Below are positions 24,561-34,518 of a DNA stretch of 64,000 nt, piece by piece (positions within the stretch are counted from its first letter, which is position 1; each line of letters begins with the position of its first letter). The DNA is from Romboutsia weinsteinii (GTDB lineage Bacteria; Bacillota; Clostridia; Peptostreptococcales; Peptostreptococcaceae). Position numbers and translations under genes: made by a program. Below the pieces are notes generated by a model, which did no database searches, was not told where the DNA came from, and saw only the letters and a list, made by a program, of their open reading frames with translations. The stretch is taken from NCBI RefSeq assembly GCF_002250835.2, contig NZ_NOJY02000011.1, positions 1 through 64,000 on the forward strand, read 5' to 3'.

Positions 24561-26414
24561 CTATAAATTCTTTTCAGCAGTAATATATACAACATCTAAA
24601 CCAGTTGTATCAACTGTAAATTCAGCTTCCCCGTTTGCATTTTCAACATTAATATTCTTAACATCAACAGTACCGTCTGTCTTACCTAATGTTACTTTAT
24701 AATTACCTGACTCTTTGGCAGAAAGTGTTACAGTCACTGTTCTCTTTGCGCTTCCCGCTGAGCCATTTCCGCTATTTGAGTTTCCAGGAAAATGAAGTAC
24801 TCCAAGAGCATTCTTATCTTGTCCTTCAAGTACATCTAATTTAGGATTTCCTTGACTCTCCTGTCCATTACTTATTTCTTTAATTTCCATAAAAATATTT
24901 TTTGTCATATCCGCTGTTACAGGTAATCCTGAATGGATAAGCTCTTCGTTATCTTCAAGTACTTGAAGCATTGTTTTAACAGTTTCAAGTACTGGTTTTG
25001 GAGAACTTGTTCCATTATTTTCGAAGTCATTATATAATTCTCCATAACAATATATGCCTATTCCTTGACCACCTCTAGCTATTGTCTGAGCAGTAATCTG
25101 TTTTGCAACACTTCCATCATTCATAGTTCCACTTATTTCTGTTGGGAACAATATAGGAAGTCCTGTTGCGTAAGTATCCTTTATATTTCCCTTTTTATAA
25201 GTATTGTAGACAGTATCAAGATTTTCATATAATCTATGAGCTTCGCCATAGAACATACTTCCAATCATATCTACACTCTTATAAAGATCTAGAGTCATTC
25301 CATCAGGAGCATACTGACCATCTGTAACTCCCCATTTTTCTGTATTTCCAGATTGAGTATTTGTAGTAGTTGGTTTATAAGGATCTCCTTTGTGAAGAGC
25401 ATTACTGAAACATTTCCATAAATTATTAATTGTTTCTGCACGGAACTTATTATCATCTTTACCTGCATTTTGGGGATCAGACTTATACATTTCTTTCAAT
25501 TCTTTATAATACGGATTTTTGTCATTTCCATTATCAACATAGTAATTAAATCCTTCTTCATTTCCAATCTGATATCCTATAATATTAGGTGAATTCACAA
25601 AGTTTTTACCAAGTGCTTCTAATGCATTTGTAACTCCTTCAAACACTTCAGGATGCCAATATTCCAAGAAATTTTCAATTCCAGCACTAGCATTATTATG
25701 CTTATCTCTATGGGCTCTAATATCTGCTGATGATGTAAGACTATTTCCCCACTGCATAGTAAGTGCATACTCTTTACCATCTATAGTCTTACTATCAAAT
25801 TTGTATCCCCAGAAATCATCCATTTCTCTTGGAATATTATCTGTCTGACTATGGAAGAAAATTATCAATTCTGTTTTTAATCCATTTGCAGCTGCAAGAT
25901 CTGTTACATGATTTAAAAAAGTAAAATCATATTGTCCTTGTACAGGCTCCCAATCTCTCCAATATGTCATTAGCTGAACCGTGTTAAAACCAATATCTTT
26001 CATATCTGAAAAATATGAATTCCACTCTTCATCAGTGATATCTTTGAAGTTATCTCCTACATCATTTGAATTTGAATTTTCCTTACCGTTATCATCTACA
26101 CGAGTGTCCCACCATCCTGTTTCTATAGCTAGTGGATAATATGGTTCACCATTAACATAATAGCCTACCTTCCCATTTTCCAACTTTACCATAGCAACTG
26201 GGAGATTTTTCGCTTTACCTTCAGGTACTATCTTAACATCATGCTTTGTAAGATTTTCATCGAATATTGTGTCATAAACCTTCTGTAATCCGTTCTTGTC
26301 AACATACTTGTCTAGCTTATCATATGGCAGCTCTGCAGCATCTACTTTATAAGGTTGTACCATAAGTACTGTAATACATACAAGCATCAGAAAAGATATT
26401 ATTTTTCTTCCCAT
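24561..26414 (-). CDS. Secreted clan GH-A glycoside hydrolase (beta-galactosidase-like)
   Basis: 617 residues. A signal peptide runs to about residue 26 (LVCITVLMVQPYKVDAA). The TIM barrel shows YWRDWEPVQGQYDF early, a probable acid/base Glu in GYQIGNEEG (E286) and a probable nucleophile in LFPTEISG (E426), as in GH35/GH42-type enzymes. A C-terminal beta domain (about 530-617) has KRTVTVTLSAKESGNYKV. As last gene of the PTS-lactose operon it probably trims extracellular beta-galactosides to supply lactose-like disaccharides. The family number is uncertain. TTG 26420 is in the ribosome binding region; ATG 26414 is used. Confidence 0.78.
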   Translation of the reverse strand: MGRKIISFLMLVCITVLMVQPYKVDAAELPYDKLDKYVDKNGLQKVYDTIFDENLTKHDVKIVPEGKAKNLPVAMVKLENGKVGYYVNGEPYYPLAIETGWWDTRVDDNGKENSNSNDVGDNFKDITDEEWNSYFSDMKDIGFNTVQLMTYWRDWEPVQGQYDFTFLNHVTDLAAANGLKTELIIFFHSQTDNIPREMDDFWGYKFDSKTIDGKEYALTMQWGNSLTSSADIRAHRDKHNNASAGIENFLEYWHPEVFEGVTNALEALGKNFVNSPNIIGYQIGNEEGFNYYVDNGNDKNPYYKELKEMYKSDPQNAGKDDNKFRAETINNLWKCFSNALHKGDPYKPTTTNTQSGNTEKWGVTDGQYAPDGMTLDLYKSVDMIGSMFYGEAHRLYENLDTVYNTYKKGNIKDTYATGLPILFPTEISGTMNDGSVAKQITAQTIARGGQGIGIYCYGELYNDFENNGTSSPKPVLETVKTMLQVLEDNEELIHSGLPVTADMTKNIFMEIKEISNGQESQGNPKLDVLEGQDKNALGVLHFPGNSNSGNGSAGSAKRTVTVTLSAKESGNYKVTLGKTDGTVDVKNINVENANGEAEFTVDTTGLDVVYITAEKNL

Positions 26415-26441
26415 ATACAATTCCTCTCCCCTTCATTTTTA

Positions 26442-28139
26442 CTATCCTATTTGACTTATTACAAAATCCACGGCCTTTTTGGGAGCTCTTGTTAAATTGA
26501 TATACTCTGCTCCTTTTGTAGCTACTAATTTAATTCCTAGACGATCAGTATCTTGCTTTATATCATCATAGTAAGAACCAACTTGTGGTGCTAGAATTAT
26601 CATATCAAAATCTTTCATAATTTCATAATGTGACCCATACGCTCCTGCCGCTGAAGATATAGGTACATCACACTCTTTTGCACCTTCTTCTAAAGCATTT
26701 GCTAACATAGCACTAGTTCCTGCTCCTGCGCATAAAACTAATACATTCATACTTTTAGCTACTCTATCCACTAAATCTGAAGCAACTTCTATTTCGCCAT
26801 CACTAGTGCTTAAAGCAACTTTAGGTTCTGTTAAGGTCTCTTTAGCTTCTTCTTTACTCTCTTCATTTGCTTTTTCTAATTCTACTTCTAATAAACGTGA
26901 ATCGTAAGCTTTACAAAATGGTAAGTATATTATAAAATCTACAACAATTAAAACTGCTATTAATGCAAATGCCCATAAACTAAATCCTGTACCTAATATT
27001 AATCCTAATGGAGCTGGTGTTGCCCATGGTAATACATACATAAAACTATTCATTCCAATTACATCTACAAAGAATTTAAATATACAAACATTTACCATTG
27101 GTGTTAATAAAAATGGTACAAAGAAATATGGGTTTAGTATAATTGGAGCTGCGAAAAGTAAAGGTTCATTTACTGCAAAGCATACAGGTACTACTGATGC
27201 TTTACCTACTGCTTTTAACTGTTTAGACCTTGCACATAATAAGAATATAAAAGGTACAATTAAAGTAGCTCCTGTTCCTCCCATTGTTCCTACAAAGTTA
27301 CCTAATCCAACTGTTAAAACATTTGATGCATGTTGTCCTGCATTGAATAATTCTAAATTAGTTGCAACATTTGCATATATAATAGCAGCTATTGCAGGCT
27401 CTACTATCGATGGACCGTGAACTCCTACAAACCAGAAAAATGCCATAGCTCCCCATATTATTGAAATTCCTAAATATCCATCTGCTGCTGTAAATAATGG
27501 TTGTAACATATTTATAATAGCTTCCGCAAAAGAAGTTCCTGTAATACTTCTAACAGCTAAATCAATACAAACCATTGCTAATACAGAAAATCCAAAAGGA
27601 AAAACATCCTTAAATGTTTGAGAAATTGTTCCTGGAACTTCTTTTGGCATTTTTATAGTTATGTCTTTTTTCACGCAAAACTTATAAATATTAACCGTAA
27701 CAAACGCTGATACAAACGCAGCCATAAGCCCCTTTGTACCCATATAATCAGTAGAAAAACCACCTTCAATTTGATTAACACTTAAAAGTAAAAATCCTAC
27801 TATCGCCGCTAACATAGTTGATACAGAGTTTATAACCTTATTCTTTGGCATAGTTCTATTCATTGACTCAGTCAAACATCTTGCTGTAGTACCAGCAACT
27901 AATAGTCCAACTACCCCCATTGAGTATCCATAAACCTTCCACAGCCAGTTAGAAATATTATCCGGCCAATAAAATCCAAATGAATTTGGAACTGCTGCAA
28001 TTAATATAAATATACTTGAAAATAAAATAACCGGCATTGCTGTCAAAAATCCATCTCTAATAGCTGATAAATAAATATTTCTAGAAATCTTTTCGAAAAA
28101 TGGTTTACCCTTTTCAATTTGCTTTATTATAAAATCCAT
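26442..28139 (-). CDS. lacE: PTS lactose/cellobiose-type EIICB component
   Basis: 565 residues. Residues 1-415 form the EIIC sugar channel of the lactose/cellobiose family with about ten helices and the conserved substrate loop FVGVHGPSIVEP and NEPLLFAAPIILNP. A charged linker (about 415-455, Glu-rich) joins the C-terminal EIIB domain with phospho-Cys in LVLCAGAGTSAML (C470). It imports and phosphorylates lactose or a related beta-galactoside at C6. It lies between lacF and the secreted glycosidase. Confidence 0.9.
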   Translation of the reverse strand: MDFIIKQIEKGKPFFEKISRNIYLSAIRDGFLTAMPVILFSSIFILIAAVPNSFGFYWPDNISNWLWKVYGYSMGVVGLLVAGTTARCLTESMNRTMPKNKVINSVSTMLAAIVGFLLLSVNQIEGGFSTDYMGTKGLMAAFVSAFVTVNIYKFCVKKDITIKMPKEVPGTISQTFKDVFPFGFSVLAMVCIDLAVRSITGTSFAEAIINMLQPLFTAADGYLGISIIWGAMAFFWFVGVHGPSIVEPAIAAIIYANVATNLELFNAGQHASNVLTVGLGNFVGTMGGTGATLIVPFIFLLCARSKQLKAVGKASVVPVCFAVNEPLLFAAPIILNPYFFVPFLLTPMVNVCIFKFFVDVIGMNSFMYVLPWATPAPLGLILGTGFSLWAFALIAVLIVVDFIIYLPFCKAYDSRLLEVELEKANEESKEEAKETLTEPKVALSTSDGEIEVASDLVDRVAKSMNVLVLCAGAGTSAMLANALEEGAKECDVPISSAAGAYGSHYEIMKDFDMIILAPQVGSYYDDIKQDTDRLGIKLVATKGAEYINLTRAPKKAVDFVISQIG

Positions 28140-28166
28140 TGAAACATCCCCCTATTAGATTCTTTT

Positions 28167-28481
28167 TTACTTTGTTTTTTTATAAAGTTCAATAAAATCT
28201 TGAACAAGTTCTCTTAATAAAAGAGTTGTCATTAAATGATCTTGACCATGAACAAATATTACACTCAAATCCATGCTTTTTCCTGAAGCTTCTTCTGCTA
28301 ACATTTTAGTTTGTGCATTATGAGCTAGTGAAAGGTTTTCATCTGCATCTTTTAACTGCGCTTCAACATTATCAAAGTTACCGCTTCTAACTTCTTTTAA
28401 TAATTTCATTAATGAGCTTCTTGCATCCCCTGCATAAGCAACTATCTCAAATCCAAGCATTTGTAATTCTTCTTTATTCAT
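28167..28481 (-). CDS. lacF: PTS lactose-type EIIA component
   Basis: 104 residues, the usual length of LacF. It is an all-helical trimeric EIIA. The phospho-accepting His is H78 in the signature VHGQDHLM, at the same number as in characterised LacF proteins. The trimer core segment LAHNAQTKML is at 52-61. It passes phosphate from HPr to the EIIB Cys of LacE. The operon order here is lacG-lacF-lacE-glycosidase. Confidence 0.94.
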   Translation of the reverse strand: MNKEELQMLGFEIVAYAGDARSSLMKLLKEVRSGNFDNVEAQLKDADENLSLAHNAQTKMLAEEASGKSMDLSVIFVHGQDHLMTTLLLRELVQDFIELYKKTK

Positions 28482-28518
28482 ATCAATTTCCCCCTAATAA
28501 GTATTAAATGTAATATTT

Positions 28519-29934
<1,416 letters not shown>

Positions 29935-30018
29935 CTATTTTTTAATTAACAACTTAAGAATTTTTCAGCACTGTTCTTTTTTGTTTGTTATGTTTCGTTT
30001 TTGTTATCTTTTGTTTTA

Positions 30019-30047
30019 ATTCTAACTCTATATTTTTATTTAGTCAA
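30019..30047 (-). promoter_or_regulatory. Predicted lacG promoter
   Basis: Minus strand TTGACT (-35, 30042-30047), exact 17-bp spacer, TAGAAT (-10, 30019-30024). Confidence 0.75.
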
Positions 30048-30056
30048 GCGTTTTCT
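30043..30056. promoter_or_regulatory. cre-like catabolite control site overlapping the lacG -35
   Basis: The minus strand reads AGAAAACGCTTGAC, matching the core of the CcpA cre consensus (GAAAACGCTT). Overlap with the -35 box would give repression by preferred sugars. Confidence 0.55.
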
Positions 30057-30180
30057 TGCATTTTATATTTTTATAATATAAGCCATTTTTCAGCTATATA
30101 GCTACATTCCTAAGTATTTAAAGTAAATTTAAGTTGTTTGTTTATTTTTTATTCTATTAGTTGTTTTTTGTTTGTTTTTA

Positions 30181-30209
30181 TTGACTTAGTTTTGTTTGTA
30201 TGATAAATT
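30181..30209 (+). promoter_or_regulatory. Predicted lacR promoter
   Basis: TTGACT (30181-30186), 17-bp spacer, TAAATT (30204-30209). Transcription would start near 30216, inside the first tandem repeat. Confidence 0.55.
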
Positions 30210-30269
30210 ATGCTTAAAAGGAATGATAAATTATGTTTAAAGTGAGTGATAAATTATGCTAAAAAGAGA
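30201..30269 (+). repeat. Three tandem 23-bp repeats over the lacR start
   Basis: Units start at 30201, 30224 and 30247, each TGATAAATTATG then C/TTTAAA or CTAAAA. The third contains the lacR ATG (30256). The ATGs of units 1 and 2 open short ORFs of 11 and 9 codons. The second stops at 30260-30262, overlapping the lacR start. Confidence 0.85.
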
Positions 30270-31023
30270 GCGATTAGTTAAAATATTAAACAAGATAAAT
30301 AATCAAGGTATAGTGACAGTTAACGAAATAATAAATGATATAAATGTTTCTGATATGACTGTAAGAAGATATTTAGATGAATTAGATAAAGCAGGTAAAA
30401 TAATTAGAATACATGGAGGAGCACAAAGCATTTCTTATGCTATAGACCAAGAACTCTCACACTCTGAAAAACTAAAGCTTCAGATGAATGAGAAAGAAGA
30501 AATTGCAAAAATTGCAGCTTCCAATATACACGATGGAGATACAGTATTTCTTGGACCTGGAACTACTATTGAATTATTAGCTCGTCATCTGATAAATAAA
30601 CGTATTCGAATAATTACTAATAACTATCCTGTTTTCGATATATTGAAGCAATCTAATTCAGCTAATATAATACTAACAGGTGGTGACTTTAGAAAAAATA
30701 CAGGTGCACTTGTAGGTCCTATTGCAAATTCTACATTAAAAAACCTAAACTTCACAAAAGCCTTTATAAGTTCAAATGGCATTCATAACGAAGATATTTC
30801 TACTTCTAATGTGGAAGAAGGAGAGGCTCAAAGAATAGCACTTAACAACTCAAGGACAAAATACTTAATTGCAGATAACAAAAAATTAAATAAAGATGAT
30901 TTTTATGTTTTTTACAATCTACATGATATAGATTATCTAATAACAGATTATACAATCAATAAAGAAGTAAAACAGCACTATGAACAATATGTAGACATAA
31001 TAGTAGCAGGTGAGCATAATTAA
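30256..31023 (+). CDS. lacR: DeoR family repressor, probable lactose PTS regulator
   Basis: 255 residues. The N-terminal winged helix starts MLKRERLVKILNKI with recognition helix SDMTVRRYLDELDKAGKI and the family hallmark IRIHGGA. The C-terminal sugar-phosphate-binding domain has FLGPGTTIELLA and TNNYPVF. It is divergent from the lac operon, so it probably represses lacGFE and responds to a phosphorylated sugar such as tagatose 6-phosphate. The start lies in the third of three tandem repeats with weak ribosome binding sites, which suggests translational control. The HAD gene follows after 27 bp. Confidence 0.85.
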   Translation: MLKRERLVKILNKINNQGIVTVNEIINDINVSDMTVRRYLDELDKAGKIIRIHGGAQSISYAIDQELSHSEKLKLQMNEKEEIAKIAASNIHDGDTVFLGPGTTIELLARHLINKRIRIITNNYPVFDILKQSNSANIILTGGDFRKNTGALVGPIANSTLKNLNFTKAFISSNGIHNEDISTSNVEEGEAQRIALNNSRTKYLIADNKKLNKDDFYVFYNLHDIDYLITDYTINKEVKQHYEQYVDIIVAGEHN

Positions 31024-31050
31024 AATTTTAAAATACAAAGGGGAATAGTT

Positions 31051-31746
31051 ATGAAGGGAATAATTTTTGATTTTAATGGTACAATGTTTCAGGATTCACA
31101 TTTACATGAAGAGGCCTGGATTTACATGGTAAACAAATATGCTAGTGGCTCTATGACAGATGAAGATATTTTAATTAATTTACACGGTAGAACTAACAAA
31201 GAAATATTAAGTCACTTTATATCAAGTTCACTAACACCTGATGAAATAAAAAAACTATCTTTTGAGAAGGAAAGCTATTATCGTGAACTTTGCCTAAAAC
31301 ATCCAAAAGACCTTAAACTAACAAATGGTTTAATTAATGTTTTAAATGAACTAAAACATCGAGAAATGCTTATGACTATTGCCACTGCAACAGTTAAAGA
31401 AAATGTAGATTTTTACTTTGATGTATTTAATCTAGGAAATTGGTTTGATTTAGAAAAAGTTGTTTTTGACAATGGAAGCTTTCCAGGTAAACCAGAACCA
31501 GATATATTCTTAATAGCTTCAGAGAAGCTTAAATTAAAAGCTAAGGATTGTTTAGTTATTGAAGATGCATATTCAGGGCTTTTAGCTGCAAAAAAAGCTG
31601 GAATAGGAAAAGTAATAGCAATAGATCCATTTAATAAAAATGCTGGTTTATTCATTGAGAACCAAATGTGTAGAAATGGTATAATCAATGATTTTACAAC
31701 ATTCTTTAAAGTGCTTAATGAATCAAATGTAGATATATCTTGTTAG
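31051..31746 (+). CDS. HAD superfamily phosphatase with Asn in place of the second catalytic Asp
   Basis: 231 residues, subfamily I HAD fold (beta-phosphoglucomutase/phosphatase-like). Motif I is IIFDFNGTMF: the nucleophile D7 is present, but the usual acid/base Asp at +2 is Asn. Motif II Thr lies in TIATAT, motif III Lys in KPEPDIF, and motif IV in VIEDAYSG. Coupled to lacR by a 27-bp gap with an AAAGGGG site, it may dephosphorylate a sugar phosphate that accumulates during lactose use. The altered motif argues against mutase activity. Confidence 0.82.
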   Translation: MKGIIFDFNGTMFQDSHLHEEAWIYMVNKYASGSMTDEDILINLHGRTNKEILSHFISSSLTPDEIKKLSFEKESYYRELCLKHPKDLKLTNGLINVLNELKHREMLMTIATATVKENVDFYFDVFNLGNWFDLEKVVFDNGSFPGKPEPDIFLIASEKLKLKAKDCLVIEDAYSGLLAAKKAGIGKVIAIDPFNKNAGLFIENQMCRNGIINDFTTFFKVLNESNVDISC

Positions 31747-31820
31747 TAAACAAAGTACTTAACATATTGATAATTTTGATAATATTTTTCATTCTAAAAA
31801 GTAGTTTTTATAGTCTGAAA

Positions 31821-31897
31821 TTTTAATTTAACCCCTTAGATTAGTAAATGGATAAATTCCATGTGGTACTAACCTAAGGGGTTATTCCATTGTCCTT
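31821..31897. repeat. Conserved hairpin element, copy 3 of 3
   Basis: AACCCCTTAGATTAGTA (31830-31846) pairs with 31867-31883, same loop and flanks as the copies at 271 and 7661. The single stem change (AACCTAAGG) is a G-U pair in minus-strand RNA. It lies between the convergent HAD gene and ABC permease gene. Confidence 0.8.
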
Positions 31898-31915
31898 TTA
31901 AAAAACTTTTTCAAC

Positions 31916-32929
31916 TTATCTAAATTTCTTTTCTCCTACTTTTACAGATACAAATACTGTAATACTTGAAATAAACATTATAAATATAATTATACTTAAA
32001 TTATTTCCATAACTAATACCATTTTTTATAGAAGAAGTAAGCTCTATAATCCATTTTGTAATTGAAATATTGCTTATAAATTTCAACATATCTGGCATTT
32101 TTTCTATTGGTAAAAAAGCTCCTCCAAAAAGTGCCATTACAAGAGCTATTGAAGATGCTAATAAACCTGATTGCAATTCACTATTTGATATTACTGTAAC
32201 TAATATTGATATACTAGAAGCCACAATAGATATTACAATTCCTATAGTAACAAATTGACTTATGGATATTCCCATATCTATCTTTAGTAAATATATAAAT
32301 ACTGATGATACTAAAATTTGCATGATAGTATTTATAAGATTATAAATGTAAATTCCTAATATATACCCAGATAGCTTATTAGGTGTTGTTAAGTATCTAC
32401 ATAATATTTTCTCATCCTTATCTTTTAACATAACTGAAGCTGACATAGTGCAAGTTATAATCAAAGTAATAAATATAAATCCATTACCTCTTTGGGCCGC
32501 ACTCAAACTTCCATCATCTAAAATATTTAATAAATCTTTCGTTTTATCAATATTACCATTATTAATAGCATCAGATACAGCTTTTTCAATATTTATTTTC
32601 ATATTTTTATCTAAGCAATATACTTCAAAGTCATTATTCTTTTTAAATTCAACTACTCCTAGATACTTAGCTAAAATCATATCTGTATTAATAGTGTTTT
32701 CATTTGCCTTACTCAAATTCACCCTGTCTACACTATTCATTTTTTCTTCAACTTGTTTATTAGTATATTGATTGTCTATTACTCCTATATTAATAGATGG
32801 CTTCATCATATTATTAATTACTATAGCCACAGTTATAGATAGTAATGGTAATAAAAAACTTAGAACTAATTTCTTTTTACTTTTTAAACTTCTTGTGAAT
32901 TCATTTTTTGCTACTATTAATGATACCAT
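31916..32929 (-). CDS. ABC-2 type permease (subunit 2 of PadR-linked exporter)
   Basis: 337 residues. One N-terminal helix is followed by a large extracytoplasmic domain (about 40-145) and then five to six helices, the layout of YhaP/YhfK-like ABC-2 permeases. The family segment is SNISITKWIIELTSSI near the C-terminus. It overlaps the previous permease by one base (stop/start TAATG type). Together they form the exporter membrane part. Substrate unknown, probably a drug or peptide. Confidence 0.82.
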   Translation of the reverse strand: MVSLIVAKNEFTRSLKSKKKLVLSFLLPLLSITVAIVINNMMKPSINIGVIDNQYTNKQVEEKMNSVDRVNLSKANENTINTDMILAKYLGVVEFKKNNDFEVYCLDKNMKINIEKAVSDAINNGNIDKTKDLLNILDDGSLSAAQRGNGFIFITLIITCTMSASVMLKDKDEKILCRYLTTPNKLSGYILGIYIYNLINTIMQILVSSVFIYLLKIDMGISISQFVTIGIVISIVASSISILVTVISNSELQSGLLASSIALVMALFGGAFLPIEKMPDMLKFISNISITKWIIELTSSIKNGISYGNNLSIIIFIMFISSITVFVSVKVGEKKFR

Positions 32930-33675
32930 TATATAAATGCCTCCTTCTTAAAGCATTTTACTGCTGCTACTGTAAATATCATACCTAAGCCAAGTATTAT
33001 AAATAAAGAAATCATATATATATTCATTGTGTTATCATTTAGCATCATAAATATACCCTTGTTTACCCATGTAAGTGGTGATATATAACTTATTATCTCA
33101 AATACATTTCCTAAGGACCCTATAGGAAAAAAGCTTCCTCCAAGCATAGCCATTATTAAGATCGGTGTACTTACAATATTTTTTATAGCCATAAAATCTT
33201 TGCTACATAATCCAATCAAAGTTCCAAATGCTGATGCCATAAATCCTAAACTTATTAGAAGTATATATACCTCTAATAATCTGCCTCTATAATCTACTTT
33301 AAATATTAAACTACATATCAAAAGTAAAATTAAATTATATACAGACATAGCTATTGCTGCTGGAAGGATTTTTGATAAAACTATAGATACCTTGCTAATA
33401 GGAGCTATAATAAATCTTTCTCCACACTTGTTTAAACTTTCTTCCCTTGCAACATATATAAGTGTTATTGATGATAAAAAAGTACAAAAAGGAATAGTTA
33501 CCATTGAGTAATAGTAATATGATGTTATTCCTCCTTCTTTAGAATAATAGTTAGTCGCCATATACCCTAATATAGAAATTAGCATCAATGGAAAAGTAAC
33601 TCCATAGCCTATTAAAAAGGAGTCCTTTATTCTTTTTTTCATACTAAGCTTAAATAATACTTTAAATTCATTCAT
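32929..33675 (-). CDS. ABC-2 type permease (subunit 1 of PadR-linked exporter)
   Basis: 248 residues with six membrane helices and no large extracytoplasmic domain. It has the ABC-2 segment SYISPLTWVNKGIFMML near the C-terminus. It starts 11 bp after the ATPase stop and overlaps the second permease. The two permeases differ in size and probably form a heterodimer. Confidence 0.82.
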   Translation of the reverse strand: MNEFKVLFKLSMKKRIKDSFLIGYGVTFPLMLISILGYMATNYYSKEGGITSYYYYSMVTIPFCTFLSSITLIYVAREESLNKCGERFIIAPISKVSIVLSKILPAAIAMSVYNLILLLICSLIFKVDYRGRLLEVYILLISLGFMASAFGTLIGLCSKDFMAIKNIVSTPILIMAMLGGSFFPIGSLGNVFEIISYISPLTWVNKGIFMMLNDNTMNIYMISLFIILGLGMIFTVAAVKCFKKEAFI

Positions 33676-33686
33676 TATATCTCCTC

Positions 33687-34433
33687 CTAATCTCTTAATT
33701 CTTTTCCTGTAATGTATAAAAATATTTCTTCTAAATTGTTTAAACCTTTATGCTTATACTTTGTCTTGATTTCTTCTTTATCTCCCGATTCTACTATCTT
33801 CCCACTATCTAAAATAATAAGTCTAGTGCATATAGCTTCTACCTCTTCCATATAGTGAGATGTATATATTACCGTAGTTCCTTCATCTCTTAAGCTCTTT
33901 GTTACCTCTAAAATATTATTTCTTGATTGAGGGTCTATACCTACTGTTGGTTCATCCATTATCAAAATTTTAGGCTTATGAACTATTGAGCATGCTATGT
34001 TAAGCCTTCTTTTCATGCCTCCTGAAAATGAATCTGGGTAATCACTTTTTCTATCATATAATCCTACCAATTCTAAAGTTTCTTTAACTCTATTATTTAA
34101 ACAGCTTCCTTTTAACCCATAAAGAGCTCCAAAAAACTTAACATTGTCATAAGCAGTTAAATCATTAAATAAAGCTATATCTTGAGGAACATACCCCAAT
34201 GCTTTTTTAAAATTATTATCATTTGTATCTACTTCTCTACCTTCAAATAGCACCTTGCCTCCATCGGCGTCTAATATAGTTGTAATCATACTTATAGTTG
34301 TACTTTTACCTGCTCCATTAGGACCTAAAAATCCTAGTATCTCACCTTTATTCACTTTGAAACTCAATTCATTTACTACTGTTTTTTCTTCAAATACTTT
34401 TCTTAGTGATTGTATTTCTAAAATTGTACTCAT
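33687..34433 (-). CDS. ABC exporter ATPase (PadR-controlled operon)
   Basis: 248 residues. Walker A GPNGAGKST, Q-loop YVPQDIALF, signature FSGGMKRRLNIA, Walker B ILIMDEPTVGIDPQ, switch TSHYMEE. This is the drug/antibiotic exporter ATPase class (DrrA/YhaQ-like). First of the three exporter genes, it lies 85 bp downstream of padR with an operator palindrome in the gap. Confidence 0.9.
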   Translation of the reverse strand: MSTILEIQSLRKVFEEKTVVNELSFKVNKGEILGFLGPNGAGKSTTISMITTILDADGGKVLFEGREVDTNDNNFKKALGYVPQDIALFNDLTAYDNVKFFGALYGLKGSCLNNRVKETLELVGLYDRKSDYPDSFSGGMKRRLNIACSIVHKPKILIMDEPTVGIDPQSRNNILEVTKSLRDEGTTVIYTSHYMEEVEAICTRLIILDSGKIVESGDKEEIKTKYKHKGLNNLEEIFLYITGKELRD

Positions 34434-34463
34434 TGTATAACCTCCATTTTATATAAAATATTT

Positions 34464-34483
34464 TATATACAACATTGTATATA
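34464..34483. promoter_or_regulatory. PadR-type operator 1, before the exporter operon
   Basis: Near-perfect palindrome TATATACAACATTGTATATA in the padR-ATPase gap. A TAAAAT -10-like element follows at the same offset as in the padR promoter. Confidence 0.72.
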
Positions 34484-34518
34484 ATCTTTAAATAAAAATG
34501 TAGTATATCACTACATTC

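Noticed and set aside
30201-30269. Three regularly spaced repeats considered as a CRISPR array
   Set aside because: The 23-bp units are directly adjacent with no spacers, no cas genes are near, and the third unit is the lacR start.
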